DNA of 54,042 bases. Source: Beijerinckiaceae bacterium. Lineage in GTDB: Bacteria; Pseudomonadota; Alphaproteobacteria; Rhizobiales; Beijerinckiaceae. The notes under the pieces were generated by a model. It was not told where the DNA came from. It searched no databases and was given only the letters and a program-made list of their open reading frames with translations. The stretch covers positions 1-54,042 of the forward strand of contig CANGFE010000009.1 in NCBI GenBank assembly GCA_947453155.1. Reading direction: 5' to 3'. Every line of letters begins with the position of its first letter. Positions within the stretch are counted from its first letter, which is position 1. Position numbers and translations under genes: made by a program. Below are positions 31,628 to 40,782 of the stretch, piece by piece.

Positions 31628-32626
31628 ATGGTGGTCGAGACAAAAGACGAGGGCGGCGGCCTGGTTGGACGTGCCCTTTGGTATACTGGCAAAGTCCAAG
31701 CGCATCTGCGCCCCATGGCCCTGCCAGAGCCCGGCCCCGATGAAGCGCTCGTCCTCACACTCTGGTCCGGGATTAGCCGGGGTACGGAACGCCTCGTTTA
31801 TGAGGGCCGCGTGCCGGTCTCCGAATATGAGCGGATGAAAGCCCCCTTTCAGGAGGGTGAGTTTCCTTACCCGGTTAAATACGGCTATTGCGCGGTTGGG
31901 ATCATTGAGCAGGGGCCGAAAGATTGGCTCGGCATCCCCGTTTTCTCGCTCCAGCCCCATCAAACCCATTTTGTCGCGCCGATCGACCGGCTTGTGCCCG
32001 TGCCCGATGGCCTGCCGCTGCGCCGCGCGGCGCTGGCCGCCAATATGGAAACCGCGCTCAATGCGCTCTGGGATTCCGGCGCTGGCCCCGGTGATCGCAT
32101 TGTCGTGGTGGGTGCCGGCCTTGTTGGCCTCTTGGTTGCCTATCTCGCCACGCGCCTGCCCGGAGCAGAAGTGATTGTGGTCGATGTCGAGCCGCAGCGT
32201 GCAGCACTCGTCACAGCCATTGGCGCGGAGTTTCGCACCGCGGGTGCCTTGGCCGGTGATGCTGACATTGTCTTCCACGCCAGCGCGTCAGCTGAAGGGC
32301 TTGCGACCGCCATTGATGCGGCGGGACTTGAGGGCACGATTGTCGAATTGAGCTGGTATGGCGACAAGCCTGTCATGGCTCCATTGGGCGGGTCCTTCCA
32401 TTCGCGTCGCTTGAAACTGATTTCATCGCAAGTCGGGCATGTCGCGCCCATGCGCCGCCCGCGCTGGACTTATGAGCGCCGTCTCGCCAAAGCGCTGGAT
32501 CTTCTGCGTGATGATGTGATCGACCGTTTCATCACGAGCGAAGTTGCTTTCGAGAATTTGCCGCAGGAATTGGCTGGCATTTTCAACCCCGCTGCCCCCG
32601 CGCTCGCCACTGTCGTGCGCTATTGA
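31628..32626 (+). CDS. Medium-chain dehydrogenase/reductase (zinc-type alcohol dehydrogenase-like)
   Basis: A 332-residue MDR-fold oxidoreductase. The GroES-like start contains SGISRGTERLVYEG, and the Rossmann motif is VVVGAGLVGLLVAYLA. The usual Cys/His catalytic zinc ligands are not evident (no GHE motif), so it may be zinc-free. This subtype, with SRGTE and KYGYCAVG, is also found in bacteriochlorophyll and polyketide pathways. The PTPS-like gene begins 22 nt downstream, so it starts a four-gene operon (dehydrogenase, PTPS-like, glycosyltransferase, methyltransferase). Substrate unknown. Confidence 0.82.
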   Translation: MVVETKDEGGGLVGRALWYTGKVQAHLRPMALPEPGPDEALVLTLWSGISRGTERLVYEGRVPVSEYERMKAPFQEGEFPYPVKYGYCAVGIIEQGPKDWLGIPVFSLQPHQTHFVAPIDRLVPVPDGLPLRRAALAANMETALNALWDSGAGPGDRIVVVGAGLVGLLVAYLATRLPGAEVIVVDVEPQRAALVTAIGAEFRTAGALAGDADIVFHASASAEGLATAIDAAGLEGTIVELSWYGDKPVMAPLGGSFHSRRLKLISSQVGHVAPMRRPRWTYERRLAKALDLLRDDVIDRFITSEVAFENLPQELAGIFNPAAPALATVVRY

Positions 32627-32648
32627 TCTGATCTCAAGGAGTTTTGCC

Positions 32649-33050
32649 ATGTATGCACTCGAAGTGCGCGAGCACATTATGATTGCCCATTCGTTCAAGG
32701 GCGAGTTTTTTGGGCCTGCGCAAAATATGCATGGCGCGACCTTTGTCGTGGATGTGGCTTTTTTCCGCGAGACATTGAACGAGCATGAAGTGGTGGTCGA
32801 TATCGGCCGCGCACATGATGCCTTGAAGGCTGTTTTGGGCCCGATCAATTATCAGAATCTCGACACGCTGCCGCAATTCACAGGCCGCCAGACGACCACG
32901 GAATTTTTGTCGAAACATATTTTCGACCATATGGCGGCGGCCGCCAAAAAAGGGGATCTGGGCCCCGGTGGCGAAGGCATTGTGAAAATCCGCGTGACCT
33001 TGCATGAGAGCCATGTGGCGCGTGCTTGGTTTGAAGGCCCTGTGGCCTAA
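32649..33050 (+). CDS. 6-pyruvoyltetrahydropterin synthase/QueD-like protein with altered active site
   Basis: A 133-residue T-fold protein of the PTPS/QueD family (IMIAHSFKGEF near the start; TFVVDVAFFR; HESHVARAWFEG at the end). Compared with the canonical CxxxHGH motif the sequence reads AQNMHGA: the catalytic Cys is Ala24, and the third zinc ligand is Ala30, while H14 and H28 remain. It therefore may not do the standard reaction on dihydroneopterin triphosphate. A strong AAGGAG site precedes the ATG. It stands between a dehydrogenase and a glycosyltransferase gene in one operon. Confidence 0.85.
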   Translation: MYALEVREHIMIAHSFKGEFFGPAQNMHGATFVVDVAFFRETLNEHEVVVDIGRAHDALKAVLGPINYQNLDTLPQFTGRQTTTEFLSKHIFDHMAAAAKKGDLGPGGEGIVKIRVTLHESHVARAWFEGPVA

Positions 33051-33057
33051 GGCTGAC

Positions 33058-34083
33058 ATGAATCTGCGCGCTGTCTTTGCAATCCCCGGTGATCTCGCTT
33101 CGCTGACGGGCGGCTATGCCTATGACCGGCACGTGCTGGCGCGCATTGAGGGCTTGCAACATCTGCCTCTGCCGGAGGGGTTTCCTTTCCCTTCGCGCGC
33201 GGCGCTGGATGAGAGCGCGGCGTGTTTGGCTGCGGTTGATCCTGATCAAGTGTTGCTCTGCGATGGTTTGGCTTTCGGCGCTTTGCCCGAGCCTGTGCTG
33301 AAGAGCATTCGCGCGCCGATTGTCGCGCTGGTTCACCATCCGCTCGCTTTGGAGACGGGACTTGCGCCGGAGGTCGCGCAGGATTTGGCCGCACTTGAGC
33401 GCAAGGCGCTCGAGTTTGCGCGCGCGGTGATTGTGACCTCACCAATCACGCGTGATCTCTTGGTGAAAGATTATGCGGTGGATGCTGCGCGCATCACCGT
33501 CGCTTTGCCGGGCACAACGCGCGCATCGCGTGCGCGGGGCAGTGGCGGGGCAAGTCCGCATCTTCTGGCTGTCGGCTCTGTCGTGCCGCGCAAAGCCTAT
33601 GATGTTTTGCTTGATGCGCTGAATTTGTGCGGCGACCTCGATTGGCATCTGACCATTGCAGGCTCTTTGGAGCGTGCGCCTGATCATGCGCGCGCTCTTC
33701 TGGCTCGGGGTTCTGAATGCATTCACTTTGCCGGTGAAGTAACGAGCTCCGCGCTTGATGCGCTTTATGATCGCGCGGATCTCTTCATCATGTCCTCGCA
33801 TTTTGAAGGTTATGGCATGGTGCTGGGTGAGGCTATGGTTCGCGGTCTGCCGATTGTCTCCACAGATGGTGGCGCTTTGGCTGAGACTGTGCCGGATCAT
33901 GCGGCTTTGCGGGTGGGGGCGGGTGATGTTGCCGCGCTTGCGCAAGCTTTGCGCCGTGTGATCAGCGACCCGGCTTTGCGCAAGACTTTGGCGGATGCTT
34001 CCTTTGCCGAGGGCGCGCGTTTGCCGACATGGGATGAGACGGCGCAGATCATTGCGCATGTGTTGAAAGAAGTGATGCCATGA
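33058..34083 (+). CDS. Glycosyltransferase family 4
   Basis: A 341-residue GT-B fold enzyme. The C-terminal domain has the donor-binding signature SSHFEGYGMVLGEAMVRGLP (E-x7-E type) and VGSVVPRKAYDVLLDAL at its start; the N-terminal domain is short with IVALVHHPLALETG. It lacks membrane segments. It overlaps the methyltransferase gene (ATGA) and follows the PTPS-like gene by seven bases. The acceptor could be a small molecule made by this operon, such as a pterin, or a lipid; nothing in the sequence decides. Confidence 0.88.
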   Translation: MNLRAVFAIPGDLASLTGGYAYDRHVLARIEGLQHLPLPEGFPFPSRAALDESAACLAAVDPDQVLLCDGLAFGALPEPVLKSIRAPIVALVHHPLALETGLAPEVAQDLAALERKALEFARAVIVTSPITRDLLVKDYAVDAARITVALPGTTRASRARGSGGASPHLLAVGSVVPRKAYDVLLDALNLCGDLDWHLTIAGSLERAPDHARALLARGSECIHFAGEVTSSALDALYDRADLFIMSSHFEGYGMVLGEAMVRGLPIVSTDGGALAETVPDHAALRVGAGDVAALAQALRRVISDPALRKTLADASFAEGARLPTWDETAQIIAHVLKEVMP

Positions 34084-34907
34084 GTTTTTCACCCGATTGG
34101 CTCGCTCTGCGCGAACCGGCAGACCATGCCGCGCGTGCCCCGCAAATTGCGCAAAAGGTTTTTGCCCATTTTGCCGGGCGTGAGCGCATCACGCTCATGG
34201 ATTTTGGCTGCGGAACAGGCTCCAATTTGCGCGCTATGGCAGCGCATTTGCCGCGCACGCAGAATTGGCGGCTGATCGACTGGGATGAAAACCTGCTGGC
34301 CGCCGCCCGCGCGCGATTGAGCGAATGGGCCGATATGGCGCATGAAGAAGGCGGTCTTTTGTTTCTGCGCAAAGGCGACCGCGAGATCACGGTCGAGACA
34401 CGCAAAGCTGATCTGGCACATAATCCGGGTCGCTTGCTCGACGGTGTTGATCTGCTCACCGCCACCGCCTTTTTCGATCTGGTCTCGCCCGCCTGGATGA
34501 ATGATCTGTGCGAGGCGCTGATGGCGCGCAAATTGCCGCTCTATGCGATCCTTACTTATGATGGGCGTGAGGTCTGGTCGCCGCCGCACGCCGCCGATGC
34601 GGCCATGCTGGACGCTTTTCACGCGCATCAGAAAAGTGACAAGGGTTTTGGTGTTGCATCAGGCCCCGATGCCGCCGCCTATCTTGCAAAGGCCCTTGTG
34701 GAGCGCGGGTTTTATTCGGTCAGCGGGTCAAGTCCATGGCAGTTGGAGGCGGGCGAGCTTTTGCGCCAACTCGCCCAAGGCGCGGCAAATGCGGTCTCTG
34801 AAACGGGGCTTGTGCCTGCGGAAGAGGTAGAGGCATGGCGCAAGGCGCGTGAAAGCGCTGCCGCTTGCGAGATCGGCCATATGGATCTCTTCGCCGTTCC
34901 CTTTTGA
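34080..34907 (+). CDS. SAM-dependent methyltransferase (class I)
   Basis: A 275-residue Rossmann-like methyltransferase. The SAM-binding motif I is LMDFGCGTGSNLRAM, followed by WRLIDWDENLL (acidic end of strand 2). The rest has no family label I can name with confidence. It is the last of four coupled genes; its stop is directly adjacent to that of the convergent cytochrome b561 gene, with no terminator between. Confidence 0.85.
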   Translation: MSFSPDWLALREPADHAARAPQIAQKVFAHFAGRERITLMDFGCGTGSNLRAMAAHLPRTQNWRLIDWDENLLAAARARLSEWADMAHEEGGLLFLRKGDREITVETRKADLAHNPGRLLDGVDLLTATAFFDLVSPAWMNDLCEALMARKLPLYAILTYDGREVWSPPHAADAAMLDAFHAHQKSDKGFGVASGPDAAAYLAKALVERGFYSVSGSSPWQLEAGELLRQLAQGAANAVSETGLVPAEEVEAWRKARESAAACEIGHMDLFAVPF

Positions 34908-35447
34908 TTAGCTCTTGCGAGCAGGCAGCATGCGCTCCATCACGCCATCGCGTTTGATGAGGCGATGCATGAGTGCGCCGCCAATATGGCCGACCAGCAA
35001 CACCACAATCGCAATGGCAGAAATCTCGTGCATTTTGAACAGCACTTTCGAGAGCGCTTCGCTTTGCGGTGCGAGTGGCGGCAGATCAAACAGCCAGAAG
35101 ACCGAGATTTTGACCGGAAAAGCCGAGGTCGCCGCCCAGCCCAGCAAGGGCGTGAGGACCAGCAAAGCATAGAGCGAATGATGGGTCGCGGTTGAGAGGC
35201 AACGTTCAAAAGGTGTCAGCCCCGCATAGGCTTCCGGCGCGCCGGAGACTTTGCGCACGGCAAGGCGTGCGGCCGCCAAGAGCAGAATGACAAAGCCGAA
35301 GGAGCGATGCAGATCATAGCCCAGATTCTGAATGGGCCCTTCCGGCAAATCGTCGAGAATAAAGCCCGCAGGCAAGACACCGAAAATGATCAGCGCGGTG
35401 AGCCAATGCAAAAATTTCGAGGCGGCTGAATATTCGAGACGTTTCAT
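34908..35447 (-). CDS. Cytochrome b561 family protein
   Basis: A 179-residue membrane protein with four segments and conserved histidines for two b hemes (SKFLHWLTALIIFG, YDLHRSFGF, THHSLYALL, KMHEISAI and VGHIGGALMHR), the pattern of the bacterial CybB-type cytochrome b561. It moves electrons across the inner membrane between quinone and a periplasmic or superoxide acceptor. The start overlaps the stop of the RibD-C reductase gene by ATGA and has a GGAGGG site, so both are cotranscribed. A redox link between the two is possible but not shown. Confidence 0.88.
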   Translation of the reverse strand: MKRLEYSAASKFLHWLTALIIFGVLPAGFILDDLPEGPIQNLGYDLHRSFGFVILLLAAARLAVRKVSGAPEAYAGLTPFERCLSTATHHSLYALLVLTPLLGWAATSAFPVKISVFWLFDLPPLAPQSEALSKVLFKMHEISAIAIVVLLVGHIGGALMHRLIKRDGVMERMLPARKS

Positions 35448-36169
35448 TCTGTCCCTCCGGCGGCGCGGCGCAGATCGCAATCAATCAAAATTTCATTCTG
35501 GCCTAATGGATAAAAAGTCGTCACTGGGCGCAAGGCCGAGGTGAGATCATCAATCGGCTTCAAATCAAGCCCGTTGCGCCCAGAACCAATGATGATCGGC
35601 GCGACCAAGAGATGCAATCGGTCAATGCAGCCGGCATCGAGAAAAGCCGAAATGGTCTTGGCGCCGCCCTCGATCAGAATTTTGTGAAAGCCGCGCGCAA
35701 ATAAGGCGTCGATCATGGCCTTCGGCGAAAGCCCGCCATCCACAACGGGCAAGCGGATTTGCTCGACACCGGGAATGGCAAAGCTCGTGGCGTCTTCACG
35801 CGTGATCAGAAAGCAGGGTGTGCTGTCAGGCTCAAGCCATTTGGCGGGGCCGCGCAAGCGCCCCGTCGGATCAATCACCACACGGGCGGGATTGCGCCCT
35901 GACAGGCGGCGCACTGTGAGCTGCGGGTCATCGGCGGCAATTGTGCCGGCGCCCACCACCACGGCCTCCACTTCGGCGCGGATGCGGTGCAAATGGTCCA
36001 GCGCTGGCTCGCCATTGATATATTTGCTGGCCCCCGAGACGGTGGCGATGCGTCCATCTAGCGATTGGCCGAGTTGTGCCACGACAAAGGGTCGGGCGGG
36101 ATCGGCCGACCGGAAGGGGGCGAAGGGATCGCCCGTTAACTCTGTGGCATTGCCGGGGCCGTTGGGCAT
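35444..36169 (-). CDS. RibD C-terminal-type reductase (pyrimidine/deazaflavin reductase family)
   Basis: A 241-residue stand-alone reductase of the dihydrofolate-reductase-like RibD-C family: VVAQLGQSLDGRIAT, VVGAGTIAADDPQLTVR, PARVVIDPTGRL and HKILIEGGAKTISAFL. In riboflavin synthesis this domain reduces the ribosylamino-pyrimidine, but the stand-alone form also serves in other pathways; the deaminase domain is missing here. The ATG at 36169 follows AGGAG. It is divergent from the RibA gene across about 100 nt, and coupled to a cytochrome b561 gene. Confidence 0.87.
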   Translation of the reverse strand: MPNGPGNATELTGDPFAPFRSADPARPFVVAQLGQSLDGRIATVSGASKYINGEPALDHLHRIRAEVEAVVVGAGTIAADDPQLTVRRLSGRNPARVVIDPTGRLRGPAKWLEPDSTPCFLITREDATSFAIPGVEQIRLPVVDGGLSPKAMIDALFARGFHKILIEGGAKTISAFLDAGCIDRLHLLVAPIIIGSGRNGLDLKPIDDLTSALRPVTTFYPLGQNEILIDCDLRRAAGGTE

Positions 36170-36273
36170 GGACGCTCCTAGTTTCTGCCCCAGATATAGG
36201 CTATGAGCGGAGCAAGGGGATAGCCAAGCGCCGCACAAGCAGTTGATTGACCATTCCCGAGAGTGAGGTTCGC

Positions 36274-37401
36274 GTGACGGATCGTAGGCCTAGTCTATTG
36301 GTTGCCGGCGTATCAGGCCAGATCAAGGTCGAGCGCGCATTGGCAGAAATTCGGTCGGGACGCCCCGTGGCGGTCTCCGGACCGCAGGGCAGCCTTATCG
36401 CCACCCCGGTCGAGGCGCTGGATGAGGCGCTTGCCGCTGATCTTGAACCTTTGGCCGCTGGCCGCGCGCGTCTGCTTCTGGCAGCCCCCCGTTTGCGCCG
36501 TCTGGGTCTAGACCGGCAAGAGGCTGGCGCACTCGCGCTGCCGAAACTCGATCTCCCCCGCATTGCTCATCTGTCGGTTGAAACCGAGGCGCGTATTGAT
36601 GCGCCTGTTAGCGCTCTGTCAGAGCAAGATGAAGCAGCACTCGAATTGATGCGTCTGGCTTTGGTTCTGCCAGCGCTTATTGTTTTGCCCGCAGCTGATG
36701 CCGCGCTGCTCGCGACATTAGCTCAAGTCAGCGCATCAGACGTCGCAGACTATCGCGCGGCGCAGACGCATGAGCTCCAGCTCATCTCGCGCGCGCCCGT
36801 GCCATTGGAAGGCGCGCCCGACAGCGAATTCGTTGTGTTCCGCGGCGGTGAAGGCTTGCGCGATCAGGTGGCGGTTGTTGTTGGCAAGCCTGATTTGTCG
36901 AAGCCTGTCACCGTGCGGCTGCATTCAGCCTGTCTGACGGGCGATCTGTTTGGCTCGCTCAAATGCGATTGCGGCGACCAATTGCGCCATACCGCGCGCT
37001 TCATGGCTGAAAATGGCGGCGGCATTTTGCTCTATCTGGATCAGGAAGGCCGCGGCAACGGGCTCTCCAACAAAATCCGCGCCTATCGCCTGCAAGCGCA
37101 AGGCTATGACACATATGATGCCGATGAAGTGCTCGGCTTCGATCATGATCAGCGCGGCTTTGCTTTCGCTGCCACGATGTTGAAACAATTGGGCGTCACC
37201 GTGGTGCGCGTGATGACCAATAATCCGGTGAAGATTGCCGCCCTCGAAGACGCAGGCCTGACGGTCGCGGCAGATCAGCGCATTATTGGCCGCCAGACAG
37301 ATCAAAACGTGCGTTATCTTGCTTCCAAGCGTGATCGTGCCGGTCATTTCATCGATGTGCTCGATCAAGTGCCGCCCGCGCAAGGCGGCGCGAAGGACTA
37401 A
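36274..37401 (+). CDS. ribA: GTP cyclohydrolase II (RibA) with N-terminal extension
   Basis: A 375-residue enzyme. The C-terminal half is a complete GTP cyclohydrolase II: zinc site in SACLTGDLFGSLKCDCG, catalytic region DQEGRGNGL, and VRVMTNNPVKIAAL. The N-terminal 180 residues resemble a degenerate 3,4-DHBP synthase domain (GRPVAVSGPQG) without its acidic metal site, as in other alphaproteobacterial RibA proteins. The GTG at 36274 follows GTGAGG. It converts GTP to the pyrimidine precursor of riboflavin. With the divergent RibD-C gene it may serve flavin synthesis or the adjacent uncharacterised operon. Confidence 0.9.
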   Translation: MTDRRPSLLVAGVSGQIKVERALAEIRSGRPVAVSGPQGSLIATPVEALDEALAADLEPLAAGRARLLLAAPRLRRLGLDRQEAGALALPKLDLPRIAHLSVETEARIDAPVSALSEQDEAALELMRLALVLPALIVLPAADAALLATLAQVSASDVADYRAAQTHELQLISRAPVPLEGAPDSEFVVFRGGEGLRDQVAVVVGKPDLSKPVTVRLHSACLTGDLFGSLKCDCGDQLRHTARFMAENGGGILLYLDQEGRGNGLSNKIRAYRLQAQGYDTYDADEVLGFDHDQRGFAFAATMLKQLGVTVVRVMTNNPVKIAALEDAGLTVAADQRIIGRQTDQNVRYLASKRDRAGHFIDVLDQVPPAQGGAKD

Positions 37402-37407
37402 GCCAAG

Positions 37408-39711
37408 ATGGAGCAGCGCACGCCGGGCGCGGATCGCGACTACAGCGCCGCTCTGATCATCTTCGCGGTCTGCGCTTTCGCGCTAGCGCTGCCGTGGATT
37501 TCCGGTCATGTGACGATCCCGTGGGATGCGAAAGCGCATTTCTATCCGCAGCTCGCCTTCCTTTCGAAAACGCTGCACAGCGGGGAATCGCCGTTCTGGA
37601 ACCCCTATGTCTTTGCGGGCTCCGTCCATATTGCAGATCCGCAATCGCTGATTTTCACATTGCCCTATCTCCTAGTGGCGAAGTTCATTCGCGATCCCGG
37701 CTTCATTGCGGCTGATGCCACCATTCTCGGCATGATCTCGCTCGGCGGTCTCGCCTTGATGCTTTATTTCCGCGATCGTGGTTGGCACCCCGCGGGCGCT
37801 TTGCTAGCCGGATTGAGTTTTGCCTTTGGTGGCTCAGCGGCTTGGCGCATCCAACATATTGGCGAAGTGTTGAGCCTCGCTTTTTTCGCCATCACGCTTT
37901 TGTTCCTGTCGCGCATTTTTTATCGCGGCGGCTGGTGGAATGGATTGTTGGCCGGCTTTTTCGGTGGGCTGATGTTGATCGGGCGCGATCAGATTGCGCT
38001 GCTCTGCGCACTCATCCTTCTGATCTATGCCTTGTGGAATTTGTTTGTGACGCCGTGGCGTGTGAGCCTTGTGCCGTTGATCATGGCGCTGGTTGCAGGG
38101 CTTGTGACCATTGCCGTACCAATCTCGCTCACTTTGGTTCTGGCTGAACAATCAACGCGCACCGATATTGATTTTGAAGGCGCAGCGCGTGGTTCCTTGC
38201 ATCCGGCCGCTCTGCTCACCGCTTTTGTGGCCAATCTTTTTGGCACGGATGGGCCGATTCAGAATTTCTGGGGTCCCCCGCAAGTCGAAATCTGGGGCGG
38301 CAATTACAATCTCGCGCGCAATATGGCGAATGTCTATTTCGGCGCGCTGCCGATTGTTGCCTTTCTGGGTCTTGGCGTTTTGGCGGGTCGCGTGTTTCGT
38401 CGTGATGTCGCGCCCTTCGTCATCAGCTTTGTCTTGATGTTGCTTTATGCTTTGGGGGATTTCACGCCCTTTTATAAAGCGATTTTCGATGTGCCGGGGC
38501 TCGATCTCTTCCGTCGCCCGGCCGATGCCACTTTCCCGCTTTGCGCTTTGGCCTCGATCCTTGCGGGCTATAGCTTGCATCGCTTCATTACCGATGAAAA
38601 GAAAAGTTTTCTGCGCAATGCGCTCATGCCGACGCTGGTTGTCGTCGCGGGGCTTGGTGCATCTATCGCTGTGGCCTGGTGGAAAGATCGTCTCGCGCTG
38701 GCGCAGGTGCCACTGCTGATTGGTGGTGGCTTTCTCGTCCTTGCGCTGGTTGTTCTGTTTCTCTTGCGCCGCTTCAACTGCCAGATCGGCGCAGCCTCGC
38801 TCCTGCTGGTGGCGGGCGCTTTGACGCTTGATCTTGCGATCAGCAATGGGCCGAACGAATCCACCGCTCTGCCGCCCTCGCGTTTTGAAGTGATGCGCGC
38901 TGACACGGCAAATGAAACCATCGCGCTGCTGCGTCAAAAACTGGCAGAAACCGCGGGTCCCGATCGCATTGACCGCGTGGAATTAGCGGCGGTTGGTTTT
39001 GACTGGCCCAATCTTGGTCTGATCCACGGCTTCCAGCATGATCTGGGATATAATCCAGTGCGCCTGTCGTGGTTTGTGGACGCGACCAATGCGCAAGATC
39101 AGGTGGCGGTTGTCGAGCAGCGTCCTTTTGCGGCTTTGTTTTCCTCCTATCGTTCGCTCATGGCTGATATGCTGGGCGTGCGGTTTATCGCCTCTGCTTT
39201 TCCCATTGAGCGCATCGATCCCGAGCTGAAGAGCGGCGATCTGAATTTCATCGCGCAAACCAAAGATGCTTACGTCTATGAGAACCCGCGCGCTCTGCCG
39301 CGCGTCATGATCGCGCGTCAGGCCAAAAAGGTCGATTTTGATGCGCTGGTTGAAACAGGCGAATGGCCTGAAGGATTTGATCCGCGTGAGACCGTGCTGC
39401 TCGATGGCGCGGACGCGGAAGACACAAAGCCGCGCCGCCCCGCGAGCGCGCGGATTGAGGCCTATCAAAATACGCAAGTGCGCATTTCCGTGAATGCCCC
39501 CGATGGCGGCTATCTGGTCTTGAATGATGTCTGGCATCCGTGGTGGCGCGTTGAGGTTGATGGTCAACGCTCCGATGTTTTGCGCGCCAATGCGATTTTC
39601 CGTGCGGTGAAATTGCCGCCGGGTGCGCATCAAGTGCGGTTCTATTTTGCGCCTTTGCGGGGTCTGCGCCTCACTCTGCGCGCTGCCGTCCATTCCTTTT
39701 TGACGCGTTGA
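37408..39711 (+). CDS. Large polytopic membrane protein, YfhO/GT-C-like
   Basis: A 767-residue protein with about 12 membrane segments in the first 480 residues and a soluble C-terminal part ending in a last hydrophobic stretch. Features are an early PWDAKAHFYPQLAFL loop with acidic residue after the first segment, typical of GT-C glycosyltransferases, NPYVFAGSVHIADPQS, and a late GGYLVLNDVWHPWWRVEVDG seen in the YfhO group. Such proteins transfer sugars from lipid carriers or act in lipoteichoic-type glycosylation. It starts six bases after ribA, and a flippase-like gene follows after 13 bases. Confidence 0.8.
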   Translation: MEQRTPGADRDYSAALIIFAVCAFALALPWISGHVTIPWDAKAHFYPQLAFLSKTLHSGESPFWNPYVFAGSVHIADPQSLIFTLPYLLVAKFIRDPGFIAADATILGMISLGGLALMLYFRDRGWHPAGALLAGLSFAFGGSAAWRIQHIGEVLSLAFFAITLLFLSRIFYRGGWWNGLLAGFFGGLMLIGRDQIALLCALILLIYALWNLFVTPWRVSLVPLIMALVAGLVTIAVPISLTLVLAEQSTRTDIDFEGAARGSLHPAALLTAFVANLFGTDGPIQNFWGPPQVEIWGGNYNLARNMANVYFGALPIVAFLGLGVLAGRVFRRDVAPFVISFVLMLLYALGDFTPFYKAIFDVPGLDLFRRPADATFPLCALASILAGYSLHRFITDEKKSFLRNALMPTLVVVAGLGASIAVAWWKDRLALAQVPLLIGGGFLVLALVVLFLLRRFNCQIGAASLLLVAGALTLDLAISNGPNESTALPPSRFEVMRADTANETIALLRQKLAETAGPDRIDRVELAAVGFDWPNLGLIHGFQHDLGYNPVRLSWFVDATNAQDQVAVVEQRPFAALFSSYRSLMADMLGVRFIASAFPIERIDPELKSGDLNFIAQTKDAYVYENPRALPRVMIARQAKKVDFDALVETGEWPEGFDPRETVLLDGADAEDTKPRRPASARIEAYQNTQVRISVNAPDGGYLVLNDVWHPWWRVEVDGQRSDVLRANAIFRAVKLPPGAHQVRFYFAPLRGLRLTLRAAVHSFLTR

Positions 39712-39724
39712 AAGTGCTGGTCTG

Positions 39725-40714
39725 ATGACGCCTGACGATCAGCACAAAGAGCGCCGTCGAAAATGGCTTGCCAGGCTTGGCACAGGCTTCAGCCTTTGCA
39801 TTCTTGTGCTCTCGGTTTTCGTCTTGGGGCGCACGGTTTCGGGGCTGCAATGGAGCGAATTGCGGGCCGCTTTGGCCGCCACATCGATGGAGCAGATTGT
39901 GGCCGCTTGCGCGCTGACCGCCTGTTCTTATGTTGCGCTAACAGGTTATGATGCTGTGGCCTTGCGCCAATTGCGCGTCACAGTTCCTTACCGTACCACG
40001 GCGCTCGGCTCTTTCACCTCCTTTGCCATTTCCTTCACGCTTGGCTTTCCGCTGATTACGGCGGGCACAGTGCGTTATTGGATTTATTCGCGCGTCGGAT
40101 TAACCGCCGCCAAAGTCGCCAGTCTCACCGTGATTGCGGGCCTCACCTTTTGGTTGGGCATGGCGCTGGTCATTGGTGTTGCCATGGTCATTCAGCCCGA
40201 TGAAATCACCGATGTGAATCGCTTGCGGGGTTGGATCAATCTTATCATCGGTCTCGCATTGCTGGGCGCCATGATGTTTTATCTCGCATGGGTGTCGCGC
40301 GGTCATCGGCGTGTTCGTGTGCAGGGTTTGCGTCTTGAATTGCCGGGGTTGAGCCTGACGCTCAGCCAATTGGCTTTGGGTGTGATTGATCTCTGCTGTG
40401 CGGCGGGCGCGCTCTTTGTCATTCTGCCTCATGGCCATGGGCTGAATTTCATCTCGTTCTGCGCGGCCTATGTGCTGGCCTGTTTGCTCGGCATTGCGAG
40501 CCATATGCCCGGCGGCATTGGCGCTTTTGAAGCAACCATGTTGAAGGCTGTGCCGGCACCTTCCGCAGAAGCCCTGTTGGCCTCGCTTCTCCTCTTCCGC
40601 GTGATTTATTATGTTGGGCCTTTCATTCTTGCGCTCGCTTTGCTGGGCGCCAATGAAAGCATCCTACGCTGGAAATCTTTGCGCGCGGCTATGAGCGCGC
40701 CAGATGAGGACTGA
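39725..40714 (+). CDS. Lysylphosphatidylglycerol synthase transmembrane/flippase-like protein (UPF0104 family)
   Basis: A 329-residue membrane protein with seven to eight segments resembling the N-terminal flippase half of MprF. Recognised stretches are GSFTSFAISFTLGFPLITAGTVRYWIY (residues about 96-122), and SHMPGGIGAFEATML near the end. It lacks the aminoacyl-transferase domain, so it likely moves a lipid or lipid-linked sugar. It directly follows the GT-C-like gene, and both could work on the same lipid-linked substrate. Confidence 0.85.
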   Translation: MTPDDQHKERRRKWLARLGTGFSLCILVLSVFVLGRTVSGLQWSELRAALAATSMEQIVAACALTACSYVALTGYDAVALRQLRVTVPYRTTALGSFTSFAISFTLGFPLITAGTVRYWIYSRVGLTAAKVASLTVIAGLTFWLGMALVIGVAMVIQPDEITDVNRLRGWINLIIGLALLGAMMFYLAWVSRGHRRVRVQGLRLELPGLSLTLSQLALGVIDLCCAAGALFVILPHGHGLNFISFCAAYVLACLLGIASHMPGGIGAFEATMLKAVPAPSAEALLASLLLFRVIYYVGPFILALALLGANESILRWKSLRAAMSAPDED

Positions 40715-40782
40715 TCATTCTTGCGCTTGATTGCTCCCCCCTTTCCCCGCCATAAAGGGCAACGTCTTCAGAGGGGCCTCTT

